Shown piece by piece: positions 1 through 13,844 of a stretch of DNA of 64,000 nucleotides. How positions within the stretch are numbered: the first letter of the stretch is position 1; the number at the start of each line of letters is the position of its first letter. The stretch lies in the NCBI GenBank assembly GCA_021613335.1, contig JAJTWR010000374.1, forward strand, positions 1,092,501 through 1,156,500, read 5' to 3'. The notes beneath the pieces were generated by a model that was not told the DNA's origin, made no database searches, and saw nothing but the letters and a program-made list of their open reading frames with translations. The DNA comes from Whitmania pigra (Eukaryota; Annelida; Clitellata; Hirudinida; Haemopidae). The translations under genes were made by a program, and so were the position numbers.

Positions 1-187
<187 letters not shown>

Positions 188-938
188 AGTTCTAAACGAG
201 TAGAGTTCGTTGGATCATCCATGTTTGTTTGAATGGTTGCCTAGCAACGTACAAAGATCATAAATCGACTCGCTATCTTCGATGACGCTCGTGTCGTTGT
301 CGCCCACAATCTGCCGCTGACGCCCCGTGACAAGCGGTTTAAGCGCTAATTATTAGGCTTGCGCTTTTAGATTACAATTTTTCGAAATATTGGATGTTAT
401 TGTTAATTATTTATTTATTTTTTATTTATTTATTAGATAAAAGACTTTTTATTTAATTGTTATTTAAAAAGCTTTACTATTTAATTTAAAATGTTAAATT
501 GGGAGCATTGTTATTTTATTAATAAACGCTTTTCAATTTATAACTGTTGTTGAAATCTTTCTCGAAGTTATTAAAAAGAATTTGCAGTCAGTTAGAAATA
601 ATAATAATAATTTCTAAAATAATCATTAAAAATTCTTTTGTGAATTGATGATGATGACGATGACGATTATGGTGATGATGATAATGATGACGATGGAATT
701 GGTAATGATGCTCACCTTATTTGTGAGCCATGGGTCAACAGAGTCCACAACACCATCCTGAAATCATGAAAAATTAAGCATAAATATTAATGATGATAAC
801 TAATTATTTTCTTTATATTATATAATAAGATTATTACTATTATTATTATTATATCAATAATGACGTAACAACGACGATGACAATGACGACAACGACAATG
901 ATGACGACGACGATGACGATGTTGACCATGACTCGTCA
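188..938. other. AT-rich spacer, no gene seen
   Basis: AT-rich DNA with short impure GATGAC and ATT runs (about 645-700, 830-855, 865-935). I found no exon with splice signals or a recognisable protein. Confidence 0.6.
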
Positions 939-1464
<526 letters not shown>

Positions 1465-2424
1465 CTCGAGAAGATGTTCCGGAATAAAAAGTCTTTCCAT
1501 TGAGCGAATGTATCTTGTGATGGTGAAAGGAAAGGAAATGAGGAATGGTATCTATGCAAATCATTGCATCACGTGCACTGGAATTGTCAATGGAGCGTGG
1601 ATGGAATTTAGGGATTTAAAATTTAAAATAATTAAAAATGAATTACACTTTAATTGGTGATTTAATTTTCTGTTAATTCATTTGGTAATTTTTATGATTT
1701 TATAAATTTATATTTAATATGAAAAAAAGATTTCGACAATTCATTATCTGAAATCTTGTGGAAATATTTTTAATATTTATTTAAAAAAAAAAAGTATGAT
1801 TGGATTACTTATCTCTTAATTCGCTTTTTTAAATTTTTGAATTATTTATGATAATTATTTTAAATATTTATTATTATGTTAATGTTTACGTTGCTTCATC
1901 AGCTTTAAAGCTGACTTTATTCGTTGCTTACGTCACGCCACGCGTCCGACATGACAATGTTTATCTTTCTTATTTCTTACATTTGTTTCGTATTTCTAAA
2001 ATATTAATTCAATAAAATAATTTGTCGATATTGCTATGACGTAATTATATGTTAATATATTCAATTATCAATTCTTTTTAATTATATAGTAATGATTAAT
2101 GTTTTAATAATCAAGTGTTGTGATGACTTATAGAACTAAGGTCTAAAGATGGCTTGAGACTCGAAAAGCAATTGATGACTTGGTTTATGATAACTATTAT
2201 ATTAATATTGATGTCATTATTATTATTATTATTATTAAATTTTAATTAATTAATTACCGGGGTTAGTTATTGATTTTATTTTTAGATTCGCTGTTTGAAA
2301 CTAACTTGAATGGACGTATGATTTGAATTGCAATAATTGTTTATTGAATTATTATATCACATTATTACGTAATAATTCATGATGCGGACGTTCATAGTCT
2401 GAAGTGATGTCATGGGTCAAAACA
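1465..2424. other. AT-rich spacer
   Basis: No gene seen. This stretch lies downstream of the Islet gene on its strand and could hold that gene's untranslated or C-terminal part. I looked for the conserved Islet C-terminal PPWK-type motif on the minus strand and did not find it. Confidence 0.5.
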
Positions 2425-2668
2425 ATAACAACAACAACAACCACGATGGATAAAAATATTAATATCTTTAACTACAATCGGTTTTCAACAACAACATTAT
2501 AATAGCATCACCAATATCAGCAACAACAATAACGACAACATTATAACAACATCAACAACAATAACGACAACATTATAACAACATCAACAATATCAGCAAC
2601 AACAATAACGACAACATCAGCAACAACATCAACAATATCAGCAACAACAACAACAACATCATCATCAT
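2425..2668. repeat. AAC/ATC-rich degenerate tandem repeat
   Basis: Degenerate array of AACAAC, ATCAGC and ATAACG words with recurring blocks of about 30-50 bp. It begins about 10 bp past the splice donor of the Islet homeodomain exon and so lies in its next intron. Confidence 0.85.
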
Positions 2669-2678
2669 AGGAACTCAC

Positions 2679-3679
2679 ATGATCTTGCTGTCTCAGTTGT
2701 TTGAAGATGATGTTTCTCTTCTTGTCTTTGCACCTTTTGTTCTGAAACCAGACCCTGATGACCCTAGGGTTGAGTCCAGTCATTTCAACCAACTGTTCCT
2801 TCATCAAGGCGTCTGGTCTTGGATTGACCGCGTAGCAAGTTCTCAAGGTGTGCAGTTGTCGTTCGTTGAGAACTGTTCTCACTCGGGTTGTCTTAGTCTC
2901 TGTCTTGAGTGGATTGCTGCTGTTGTTGTTGTTGTTGGAGGCTGATGATGATGACGATCGTCCTGCATGCGTTGCTCTCGTTGTGGAGATTGAGTTGTTG
3001 TTCTGCTCTGCCAAGTCTAAAGTAGGCGGAGTTAGTTAACGGTAGTTTCAAACAAATTATAATATTATAATTAATGAGTCGGTTTACAAAATTAATAGCC
3101 GAGGCAAAGAACAGCAACAACGACTAAAACCTCGGTTACTTTAAAAGTTTTTGCGTTGCTCACTTTTTTTCTCGTTGAAGTTGTTGGCGCAATTCTCGCT
3201 GTGGTCGTTGGTTGTCGTTGTCGACAGTTTGTTGATTTCCAGGTCATGGTCCACGTGGCAGAAGATCCTGTTGTTCACGTTCGAGAACTGTTCTCCTTTG
3301 CCGATGACCCGACTGCAGACGACACACCTGAAGCAATCCAGGTGATAGATCGATCCGGGTGTCTTCATTACCAGCTCGTCCAGGTTGAAATTGCAGTTAC
3401 AAAGACCGCATCTTGCACCAAACAACCTGCAGAAAACAAGTTGAGATTCCAACATTCCGAGATCTAACAACATTTAAATCTTTCCAAATCTATCTCACCT
3501 GGCAAAATCCCATTTGCAGAGAAGCTTGTCTTCCCTCAGGAAACAGGTCTTGGTCTCGTCCAAAGACTCCCCACATTCCGAGCACTTCATGCAGTCCAAA
3601 TGGAAGTGTGTGTCACTGGAAACTGTCAGAAGGAAGTGATCCAAGATGGGACTGTTGCAGCCGAAACAGAGGTTTGTGT
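2679..3679 (-). CDS. isl: Islet-type LIM-homeodomain transcription factor (partial model)
   Basis: A DNA-binding regulator of the Islet (ISL1/ISL2/tailup) family, nuclear, expected in neuronal and endocrine fate specification. Three minus-strand exons are visible: 3679-3499 (LIM1), 3426-3164 (LIM2) and 3016-2679 (homeodomain), and all junction phases agree. LIM1 starts with CFGC and ends CKWDFAR; LIM2 starts [10 protein letters not shown] and has the [10 protein letters not shown] zinc block. The homeodomain carries the Islet signature [17 protein letters not shown] and [12 protein letters not shown] Ser/Asn-rich linker of about 50 residues joins LIM2 to the homeodomain. The last exon ends at a clean GTGAGT donor after residues QDH, so a C-terminal exon lies further left. 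The short first exon with the start codon lies to the right and was not found. Family assignment is firm; the gene ends are not. Confidence 0.93.
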
Positions 3680-3699
3680 CTGTGTGTATGGAGTTAAAA

Positions 3700-4586
3700 A
3701 TAAGTAATAATAATAGTTATGGTGGTGATGATTGTTTGTAGAAGTTATTGGAATTAATGATAGTTACAATGTCAGAAATAATGTAGTAATATTAAGCATG
3801 TCATAACATTCATGTGGAAGAATCTTTTAATATAAGCTTGGCAAGTAATTCTCTGAAATAATCTTTTAAAAGTGAAATTTCAAAATGAATTTTTTAAAGA
3901 TTTTATTTACTTTGGTCTCCTTTTGAACATGGCGAGTTTTCAATGTTATCCATTGTTGAATTTTTGTTAAGAATAAATTTTTAATGATATTTTATAAGAC
4001 TTGCATTTATAATTTAACCATTATTTATAGCAGTTGTTGTTTATATCTCAAAATAATTCAAAATTCAAAATATAATGTTCCAAACAATCTTTTCAATTTC
4101 CAGTCATGAGTGACCAATATAATTCGACATCAAATGGGCGGAGTCGTATGAAAGGAGGCATCAGGTCCACTTTCGACCAATAAAAACATGTCATACAGAA
4201 AGCCTACCAATGGCAAACAAGTGTCAGTTTTGATTGATGGCTGCTATTTCCGGCGCTCTCCTTGTCAGTAATGTTCCACTCATTAGAAGGATTTGTGAAT
4301 GACCATAAATAATGTCAATTAATTCATCGAATTTCAAAACTGTCGTGGCACGCGTATGTCTAATTGGCGCTGAAACCATTTCCAAACAACAAAATATAAT
4401 AATATAAACAAAAATAGTAATAATAATAATAATAGTAATAATAATAATGACATTAACACTAACAATATGCACAACAACAATGACAATGACGTTAATAACA
4501 ATATGATAATGACAATATTAGCAGAAACCAGAAATCCATTAAAAAAAATGGCTTAACCATCGATTACCACACCACGTTGCGCATGT
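3700..4586. other. AT-rich spacer or Islet first intron
   Basis: No exon that I can support. It probably lies in the first intron of the minus-strand Islet gene, because LIM1 starts at an intron acceptor (about 3680) and needs an upstream start exon. Confidence 0.4.
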
Positions 4587-4682
4587 TATCATCAAATATC
4601 ATCATCAAATATCAGCATCGAATATCATCAAATATCATCATCAAATATCAGCATCGAATATCATCAAATATCAGCACCTACG
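4587..4682. repeat. Short minisatellite of ATATCATCA/ATATCAGCATCGA words
   Basis: Alternating blocks of AAATATCATC and AAATATCAGCATCG make a short tandem array of about 95 bp. Confidence 0.8.
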
Positions 4683-4846
4683 AACAGGCATTAAACAGGT
4701 TTTCAAACCCGTGTCGAAGTCTGATAAAATCAAACCTATTAGAAGTTCATTAGCTGTTCATTGGCTATTGTCTTCATCTATTCTTTGACCTTCCATTGTC
4801 TGGACTTGAGACTTTTGCAGACTTCATGTAATTTTGTTGTCATGTT

Positions 4847-5005
4847 TAGTTACTGTTATTATTGTAATATTTAGTTACTGTTATTGTGATATTTAGTTAC
4901 TGTTATTGTGATATTTAGTTACTGTTATTGTTGTCATATTTAGTTACTGTTATTGTGATATTTAGTTACTGTTATTGTAATATTTAGTTACTGTTATTGT
5001 GATAT
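4847..5005. repeat. About 22-bp minisatellite
   Basis: Seven copies of a unit built on TTTAGTTACTGTTATTG followed by a variable TGATA, TAATA or TTGTCATA tail. No coding content. Confidence 0.9.
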
Positions 5006-5977
5006 CCTTATTTTTATTGATAACTTTTTCTGAATTGGTTGTTACCAGCACGGAATAGGGAACTGATTTTTTGTTTATTAAAAAAAAAACAAACAGGGAT
5101 TTTTTTGTCAAATTTTTTAGTTAATTTAGTTACGCTTTTTTTGGCTGTTTAATTTTTTTTATTAATAATGTAATTTTTATCTCAAATGAATTGAAATATT
5201 TATAATGCAAAAATGAAAAAATTACCATCTTTGACAATACAAACACGCGAAATCGTTGACAGGCAAGGATATAAATTATGAATTTATTCTAAAAATAATC
5301 AACTGAATGCTGCTAACCTCGTTAACAATCTTTGAATGAGTCATCATTTAATAAATAAGTTTATTACTGTTTATTTATTTATTTATTTAATAAATAAATG
5401 TATTACTGTTTAATTAATTATTGATTTATTTATTTAGTAATTGTATTTAGCCTTCGGTATCACCTGCATTTGTTTTCTCACAAATAAAATCGATCAAGAG
5501 GAACGCATGCTAGACTCACCTGGAAGTAAAGGTAATCAATAAATAAATAAAAAGATAATATATTTATTGCTTTAATGATGACAATATGGCGGCCACATGA
5601 ACGCTGATGTAATTTTTTGAAGGAAGGAAGAAAGGAAGATTCAAAGAATGAGTTAATGGCTTCGACACCTTACGTTAACCCTTGTAATTATGCTTATTAG
5701 CTCCAATGCCACACCTAAAAGTTAAGTTTAAAGCCATTTTGTCTCAGAGATCTTATAGCTGTTGCTGTTAGTATTAATATCTTGTTCGTATTATTATTTT
5801 TTTAATATCCCTTTATTCATCAATTTCAAGAGATATTCAAAAATGGAAATATTTAAAATAGTATTAGAAAGTAATTTTAAGAAATACTGCTTCGCTTTTT
5901 TAGCCCTGTGACTGTAATTAAGATAATTACTTGAAATAATATTTTATTGTGTGATTTAGTTATAAAATGCAATGTAT

Positions 5978-6010
<33 letters not shown>

Positions 6011-7280
6011 ACTACTACTAGTACTACTACTAATAATAATAATAAATTTAAATTAATTAATAATTAAATTATAATAATTATTATTGTACTATTATAATTA
6101 TTTTATTACATAATAATAATAACAATAATAATAATTTCAAAAGTTGTGTTCCGGATTAATTGCTTCGACAACAGCTTTCCTAATTGAGTAAGGATTGTCC
6201 AATGCAGCTGGCTGAGCTCTGTAATCTTCCATTTGCCTGCCTCTCAGTTAATCGAGGTTTGCATCAGAACTGTGAATCTTTGCAGGGTGATAATTGAGGT
6301 GATTACAGATAGCAGCTTCTTTTAAGTCAATTAATGCTCGACTGGGAGATTTTTAGTCTTGATTTTATTTTGACACGTTTTGAATCGAAATTGTTGCCAT
6401 GTGTTCGTGGTGATTTAGAATTAGTAAAACTTGTGGTAATTTTAAAATGAAGTGTAATTCTGAAATTATAAAATCATTCCGCTCAATAATTATTTTGTCG
6501 AATACAGTTTTAAACATTTTTAACTTAGCTACAGTCAAATTATTCGAGATTGTCTAAGAAAATAGTAATAAAATAATTTTTTATTCGTCAGGTGCCGCAG
6601 ACTTTACACCTTTTAGTAAACATCCACATCGACAATTATATCGATAAACAGGGATGTCAATTCAGCTTTTTCCAAGAGCGGCAAATTGAGGAGCTCAATG
6701 ATGGCTTACATCCTTCTTGTCAATAGATGCGACACGCTAGCCACAATCACTCACTCAGCCACTCCAGCCAGATGCAGTCACTCATTCATCCACATGCAAT
6801 CAGTCATTCACTCACTCACTCATTAATACCTAATCAGTCTATAAACATATGTTTATAACATCACTCAATAAAAAGTGGTATGAGTTTATTAATTTAGCAT
6901 AATTAGACAAACACTTGTTCAACAAGCTCAGCAAACAACAAATACTACATAAATTGTTCAATCACTCTCTTAATCAATATTTGTACAAGTCTTTTAATCA
7001 ACATATGTCCACCACAAATATTCAATCAATCAAAATATGTACATGTCCAGAAATAGTTCGCTCATTAACAATCAAAATATATACAAGTTTTGAAACAGTT
7101 TAATCAATAAAATTCAAAATACATACAAGTTTTGAAACAGTTCAATCAATAAAAATCAAAGTATGTACAAGTCCAAAAATACCTTAACAAACTTAACAAT
7201 CAAAAAAATGTTCAATCAATCAATCAGTCTCTTAATTAAAATATGTACAAATCAGTTCAAGATGGTTGGTTCTGAACCAA
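5006..7280. other. AT-rich spacer with minor simple repeats
   Basis: Contains AAC/ACT/AAT runs at about 5980-6055, CACT-rich sequence at about 6745-6840, and a degenerate array at about 6900-7250 in which words such as AAGTTTTGAAACAGTT and TCAATCAATAAAA recur about every 40-55 bp. I see no gene. Confidence 0.5.
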
Positions 7281-8092
7281 TCACAACCGAAATAAGAAGA
7301 TGCCTGCCAACACAAACGGAGTCAAAAATACTGTGAACCTGCAAGATCAAAAAGGTGAAAGGTCAACATGAAAGGATCGATGACCTTATAATTTATTCTA
7401 TTAATAATTAACTGTTGATTATATCTAATTGCCAACCAAGTTGATAACTGTTTCATAATCATTGTCATTAAAGAGTTTAAACTAATATTTTAGTGTTACA
7501 CAGACTAACGGTACCTAAGTAATACATTCCTTAGAGATTTGTAAATACAATTTATTTACAAAAAATTGTAAACTTACGAGAGATCCCACATCTCCAACAT
7601 CATTTGGATGGCATTGAAGTCCTGCACGAAAATAAACTCTCGTAACATCGAAATGAAATTAATTACCACCCAAAGACGAACATAAAATAACAACAGCATT
7701 AAGAAATATTTTCAAGGATGCAAGGAAACATTTTTAACATTCTCATCTGAACCCATAGTTTTCAAAAAGATTTCAAAACTCTAGTCAGCTCTAGCTTCAG
7801 TATTTAACTTAAGTTTCCTAATAAATAGACATTAATTTTCTAATTAACATAACTTTCTTTATAAATTAACATAATTTTTCTAATAAACATAAGTTTCCTA
7901 ATAAGCTAGCACAATGCCATCATTCCCTAATACCTTGTCAAGATCATGGACTGGTTCCCTAATGGGAAGTTGGAAGAGGGCAGAATCCTCCTTAACGACG
8001 GAAACTGACTTGTAGACCTCAATCCAGCTGAGAAATATGACCAGGAACAGAAAGTTCAATGCGATCATTTTCTCACTCGTAGTCCAAACCAT
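7281..8092 (-). CDS. Small secreted or membrane-anchored protein, unknown family
   Basis: Three minus-strand exons join in phase: 8092-7934, 7621-7578 and 7338-7281, giving 86 residues. The N-terminus holds a strong hydrophobic core, ALNFLFLVIFLSW, typical of a signal peptide; translation could start at Met1 or at Met9 just before it. The middle is a short polar stretch (KEDSALFQLPIREPVHDLDK, then DFNAIQMMLEMWDL). The last exon is almost entirely hydrophobic (TVFLTPFVLAGIFLF) and ends Arg-Leu-stop, resembling a tail anchor, a transmembrane helix or a lipid-anchor signal. Donors GTATTA and GTAAGT and both GCAG acceptors support the model. I do not recognise the family. Alternatives are a peptide precursor or a chance model, but three agreeing phases make chance less likely. 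Confidence 0.5.
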
Positions 8093-9505
8093 TGTGAAAG
8101 CTCTTGTGGAAAGTAATAATAATAGGATTGGTTATTAAGTTATTTTTACTACCTATTTTTTTTATTAATTACGTAATAAATTATCGTTACCGTGTTGTAT
8201 TTTAAATTAAAATATTAATAATTTAATCTAATTATTAATATTTATTTTAGTTAATTAATCTTATTAATATTGATTATAATTAATTAATTAATTTATTTAT
8301 TTATTATGATTATTATTAATGATATTAATTAATTTATTTTTTTATAACAATCGAGTCGGCAAAGAAATCTCTGAAACCAACTCCAAACTGAAATACGTCA
8401 TCGCTAATAAAACGTTAGAAACAGTTGCGTCATCGAAGCAACGTTATTTTTGAATAATGATTTTAATGCGTAAAAACATGAATTTAATCGATTAAAATTA
8501 CTTATCCCTCGTATTTTGGCAAAATAATTATTTTGCTGATGTGTAATTATTTATGTAGAATTAGCTATAATAAATAAACATTTACCATGTTAATAATTAT
8601 AACTGTAATTTAAAAATTCTTAAATTTTCAGTACAAAAATATTCCTCAATCGTAAATGAAGAAGCTAAATCAAGATTTACTAGTCGCAACCAACTAAATT
8701 CAACCAATTTCTATGACTTAGGGATCAATTTAAAAATTTCAGAACTCCTAAATTAAATCTGCATAATCTACCTAGGTACGGATGCAAATAATAATTAACT
8801 ATTATTATTATTATTATTATTAATACTGATGTTAAACTCGCTAAAGTCTATAAAATGGCAGAACTGACCTCAAGAAATCGACGACGAAACAGACTCGAAT
8901 CAAAAGCTGAGACGAAATGAGAAAGATTCGTTCATGACGTCACAATGAGTCTCCAAGTATCAGATAACGCATAAATTAAAATTAATTTGTTCGAGAATAT
9001 TTTTTAATTCTAACTTCTTGGAATCGTCGCACTTTTGATAGAATAATAATATAATAATTAATAGTGATGTTAATTAATAATATATAATTTGTGATGATTT
9101 GACTTTAGTTGTTATTTCAGTTAATTGGATTGAAACTATTATCATCATCACCTGAATAATTCTTATTGTGCACAATATTTATATTCAATTGCTTCACATT
9201 TAAATGAAAATTAATTTCAATTACCTTCAGAATTGTGTTCAGAATGCCATGCAAATGCCAAATTATGACTCATTTCCAGATAATTATTCGCTTTAAAATG
9301 TTTTTCTCAGATTTAAAAAGTTTATTTAAATTAAAATTTTTTCAAGTTAAAGTGATTCAGTGCCTGTCGTAAGTGATTTTAAGCAATTTCTGTCATTTTA
9401 AGCGGAACAATTACTGGTTCGTCAGGCTTGTAAATTGTTCAAAAAAGATTCAAACTAATTGAGCCATAATTTAACCAACACAAGACACTAAAAAATGTCT
9501 CCAGA
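8093..9505. other. AT-rich spacer
   Basis: No gene seen. Short ATT runs occur, for example at 8800-8822. Confidence 0.5.
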
Positions 9506-9827
<322 letters not shown>

Positions 9828-9967
9828 GTCGTAGACGAAACTAAATTTTTGGTAATAATAACGCGACGTTGCGTGACGAATGTGCAAATAATTACTGTAA
9901 ACCTGTCGACATAAGTTGTAATTAGTAATATTTTATTAACGTCCGTTGCATACCTAGATTATTAGGA

Positions 9968-10119
9968 CGGAGAGTTGTAATTGTAACTTCATTTATGTAG
10001 CGCTCCTTCCCAAGGAAGCTGGCGGCAGTGCAGGCTGGGTTTCGAACACGACACATTACGACTGTTGCCATTGCCGATGTATGCAAACACGTAATCCATT
10101 CGGCTAACATGCACACCTT
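9968..10119 (-). mobile_element. tRNA-derived SINE, copy 1
   Basis: On the minus strand this copy starts near GTGTGCATGTTAGCCGAATGG, whose core fits the RNA polymerase III A box TRGCNNARNGG. It then has GTGTTCGAAACCC, which fits the B box. It ends with a body containing CCTTGGGAAGGAGCGCTA and a 3' end ATAAATGAAGTTACAATTAC. Three further copies in this window share the B-box block and this 3' end. Confidence 0.8.
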
Positions 10120-10176
10120 AACTTGACAATATATCGATATTTGTTAGTCTTTATGTTCTTTTACAATGTCTTGTCG

Positions 10177-10456
<280 letters not shown>

Positions 10457-10462
10457 GTGGTG

Positions 10463-11197
10463 ATAATGATTTGAGTATCTCCTCAAATAGGAATTAACTT
10501 GGTAATGAAAAAGTGTTCTTTTATAAGTCATAAATATTTACGCATTTATCAGACGATGTATAAACATTTTCAAATTTGTGACATTAATATTAACCAATGG
10601 TTATGTTTGATGTAAAATATTAATTATGTATTAATTATCCTAATTATTAATGTGTTACGATTATAAATTATATATTTTATTCTAATGAATGTTAATATTA
10701 ATGTTTAAGCGCCTTGATAATAACCTCATTGTCAATGGCAACAGTGATGCAAACCACTCAACCGCTTACTTTGTACTCATCTCATAAATAAACATCCTAA
10801 AAAATCAATCAAATGTAACAACAGAAAGCCACTGTCGAAATTAACAATTGGTCTGCTGTTTTCAACCACTTCACAAGTCGATCCATTATCGAATTGAAGA
10901 TTTGCAAGCCAATAAATCAAGTTTACAAAAAATTTCGAGTCAAATCTTTTCCAGATGGTTTGGCAATTACATATTAAAAACCCAGAATTCATTAAAATTT
11001 ATTTCTTAATGGCACGCACAAAACATTGGCTTTTGGGCAAATCCATTTTTATTCCGAAAACAATTTATTGAAGAAATGTGCAAGTTAATTAGTTAATAAA
11101 TTTTAATATTAAGTTTGCAACTGGTATTTATAAAGTACATAAGTCAGAAGCAGCATTATGGGATAACTTGAACTGATCCAAATGTGAATCTTTGTCA
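10463..11197. other. Spacer
   Basis: No gene seen. TTTATT words near 11047 and 11063, that is AATAAA on the minus strand, are possible polyadenylation signals for the gene at 11198-11789. Confidence 0.4.
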
Positions 11198-11789
11198 TCA
11201 GGGATGGTCGCAGCCATTAGCTATTTCATTCCAAACAAGGTCTGATGGACATTGCATGACGAAACAGCCCTGATATTCATCGCATTGAATGAATTTGCCA
11301 TCTACTTCATGAGGAAAGTAGAACTTGTTTGCCTCAGCATTGTTTTTTGTACATGGAGAGTTTGTCTCACAATTGTATTTCACAGATTCTGGTTTTATTA
11401 ATGTATTAAACGTTTGTTAATTGTTTGTTAAGATGTATATATATATATATCTATGCTAAATAGATATGCTATGCTAAATAGGCTTAATCAAAATGGCATA
11501 ATATTTTGATAATTTTTGTTGAGATTTTTGTTAATATTTTTACAATTTGAGATTGTATGGTATTTTTACAATTATTTTTTTATGCAACTACATCTTAATT
11601 GTTAAAGTGTATAATGTAGATTGTATATTCTAGTTATGTGAACATTAGTAATAGTTATTATTTAATAAATTATAATATATTTAGTAATTTTGGTATTACC
11701 AGAAATCCAATGAAAATTTAAATTTTGATCAATTCACCTGCAGCAGTCACCAGAATAGAAACACAGGCACAAAGAATCAGAAACTTCAT
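11198..11789 (-). CDS. Small secreted chitin-binding (peritrophin-A/CBM14-like) protein
   Basis: Two minus-strand exons, 11789-11738 and 11388-11198, give 80 residues. Exon 1 is a signal peptide (MKFLILCACVSILVTAA) and ends at a GTGAAT donor; exon 2 starts after CCAG and keeps the frame. The mature part is a single cysteine domain with six cysteines (YNCETNSPC, then FYFPH, QCDEYQGC, MQCPSDLVW, GCDHP). The spacing and the aromatic FYFPH stretch resemble type-2 chitin-binding domains, which bind chitin in cuticle, gut lining or other extracellular matrix. Binding is inferred from the family. Closely similar domains occur in the genes at 13101-13660 and 17978-18555, so this is a local gene cluster. 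TATA-like words lie upstream on the minus strand near 11989-12006. Confidence 0.82.
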
Positions 11790-13100
11790 TTTCAACTGAA
11801 ATTTTATAAAATTCGTTACCTGTTAATTGATTAAAACCTGGCAATTGTTTTAAAAAGTTATAAATTTAAATTTAATTCGACAAAATAAATTTACAAGATG
11901 AGATTTTCAATTTCCGAAAATGTTGAATTACTTTCCCTTTAGAACAACAAATCTGACAAGTTTACGACACTGAGCTCAGTTGAACAGTTTTATAAGATAT
12001 TTTATACGCTCTGATGAACTACCCCTTTTTATGACACGCATCATGCATGGTTTATGAATGAAATTTTAAATTTAAACTTAATAATTGGATACGATTATTA
12101 CTTATTAATTAATTAATTTATTTATTTATTCATCTATCTATTGAGTTCTTTTTTCATCTTTTTTGCACTTTTTAATGGTTTACTCCATTTTGTTTCAATT
12201 ATTCTCGGAGGAATTAAAGTTCATTTAAATGACATTTTTTGAAATTCTAGGAAACTAAAAGGTTTCTGAATCAGGTCTTCTGCAAATTTAGCAATTATTT
12301 ATTTAACTACCATAAATTGCAGGCTTAAGTCGATAATTGTTGACATTCCAAAATAACAACCAAAAAACCCGTTATATTTAATTAATTATTTTAATAATGA
12401 TTAAATAGTCCCTATATCAAAAGGATTGTTTCAATAAATTCAAAACAAATTAGTCATCTAAAGCTATAAATATTTTAATAAAATGGTTAAGTTGTGTCTG
12501 CAAAAATGCCTTCAAAGTTTTACTTTGTACCCACTTAAGGGTAATTAATCCATCATATTTTTTTTACTGACATTTATGAAAATTAATCAAAACAAAAGGC
12601 GCACCGTGATGAAGTGATAATATTATTAATTTATTTACCTAGATTACGTAAGTACAAAAGAGAAATTATTTTAAATTATTTCGGCATGATTTCAAATTCA
12701 GAAAAATGTATCTGAATGTTTTATTAAAGTTACTGTAAAGGCATTTTGAAAAGTTGCTAGATTATATTTATATAATATTTTATATGGTGTATTTTAAAAA
12801 AATTACTTTGTAGAATGTGGACATTCGTTAGTGTAATAGGAATTATCGCTGAGACATGGCAAGATTGACTATAGTTTCATGAAAAAAACTAGATATGTGC
12901 TCGTATGTGTTCGACAGTGTAAAACTCTGTTTTATGTAATTTACAATTTAAGTCGAGAGATTGTAGTTTAATAACACATGAATTAAATAACTAACTTAAT
13001 ATATTGGTTGCTTAATAAAATAATTAATTTAATAAGATGTTTTCTTAGTAACAAATTAATAAAATAACTAATTTAATAAGATGAAAAAAATCGCTGCAGT
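11790..13100. other. AT-rich spacer between chitin-binding genes
   Basis: No gene seen. A near-perfect direct duplication of about 55 bp (ATTAATAAAATAA and AATTTAATAAGATG blocks) occurs around 13010-13083. Confidence 0.5.
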
Positions 13101-13660
13101 CTAAACACTAAAAACGTAGTTGCAAGTATATGTTTCATTATCCCAAACGTAGCCATTTGGACAATCCATGATGAGGCATGATTGAAAGTTATCGCACAGG
13201 ATGAATTTGTTTCTATCCTTGTGAGGAAAGTAAAACTTCAGTGCATCTGCATTTTCGACAGTACATGGATTGTTACTGTCGCAGTTGTAAGTGCTTTCAT
13301 CCAAAGGTTCGAGATACCCTTTGCGTCTTCCTGGTTATTTATTAAGAAATTATCATATTAAGTTCTAAATAAGCAAGCATAAGTGCAATAACCAATAATA
13401 ATGCAAATAAAAACATGACAATGCAAAAAGTAATTATCAAATAAAGAGCTTATCGACCAACTCAATTATTAACATGATAATGATAAATTAATTGTAAAAT
13501 ATAAAGTGTATTTATCAATATTATATTATTAATATGATAAGGATAAATTAATTAAAAATATAAAGTGTATTTAATTGTAACAACTTTTGAAAGTCTCAAT
13601 TTCAGATGAAAACAAGCCGGCAAACAGGAAAAGGAAAAGGCAAATGATCAAGAACTTCAT
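13101..13660 (-). CDS. Small secreted chitin-binding (peritrophin-A/CBM14-like) protein
   Basis: Two minus-strand exons, 13660-13585 and 13330-13101, give 101 residues. Exon 1 encodes a signal peptide (MKFLIICLFLFLFAGLFS) close to that of the gene at 11198-11789 (both begin MKFLI). Exon 2 has the same six-cysteine domain: YNCDSNNPC, FYFPHKDRNKF, LCDNFQSC, MDCPNGYVWD, TCNY. The exon 1 donor I chose (A followed by GTTGTT) is weak, but it is the one that keeps the phase; the other GT nearby would create a stop. A basic RRRK stretch sits just after the junction. A role in extracellular chitin binding is inferred from the family. Confidence 0.75.
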
Positions 13661-13837
13661 TCTCGTTTTGAATCTCTTTTTCCAGAAATAAATTGTCAAA
13701 TCGCTAAGTAAAATAAAAAACAAATTATTATTTACTCAATATTTACAACTTTGATTACTAAAGGCTTTCTGGTGAATAATTTTTTTTTAAACACTCGTTT
13801 GTGTGTAACAATTAGTTGCTAATTAGAATGTAACTAA

Positions 13838-13844
13838 TTATATA
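13838..13844 (-). promoter_or_regulatory. TATA-box candidate
   Basis: TATATAA on the minus strand about 180 bp upstream of the start codon at 13660. If used, transcription would begin near 13810 with a 5' untranslated region of about 150 nt. The match is to sequence only. Confidence 0.4.
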
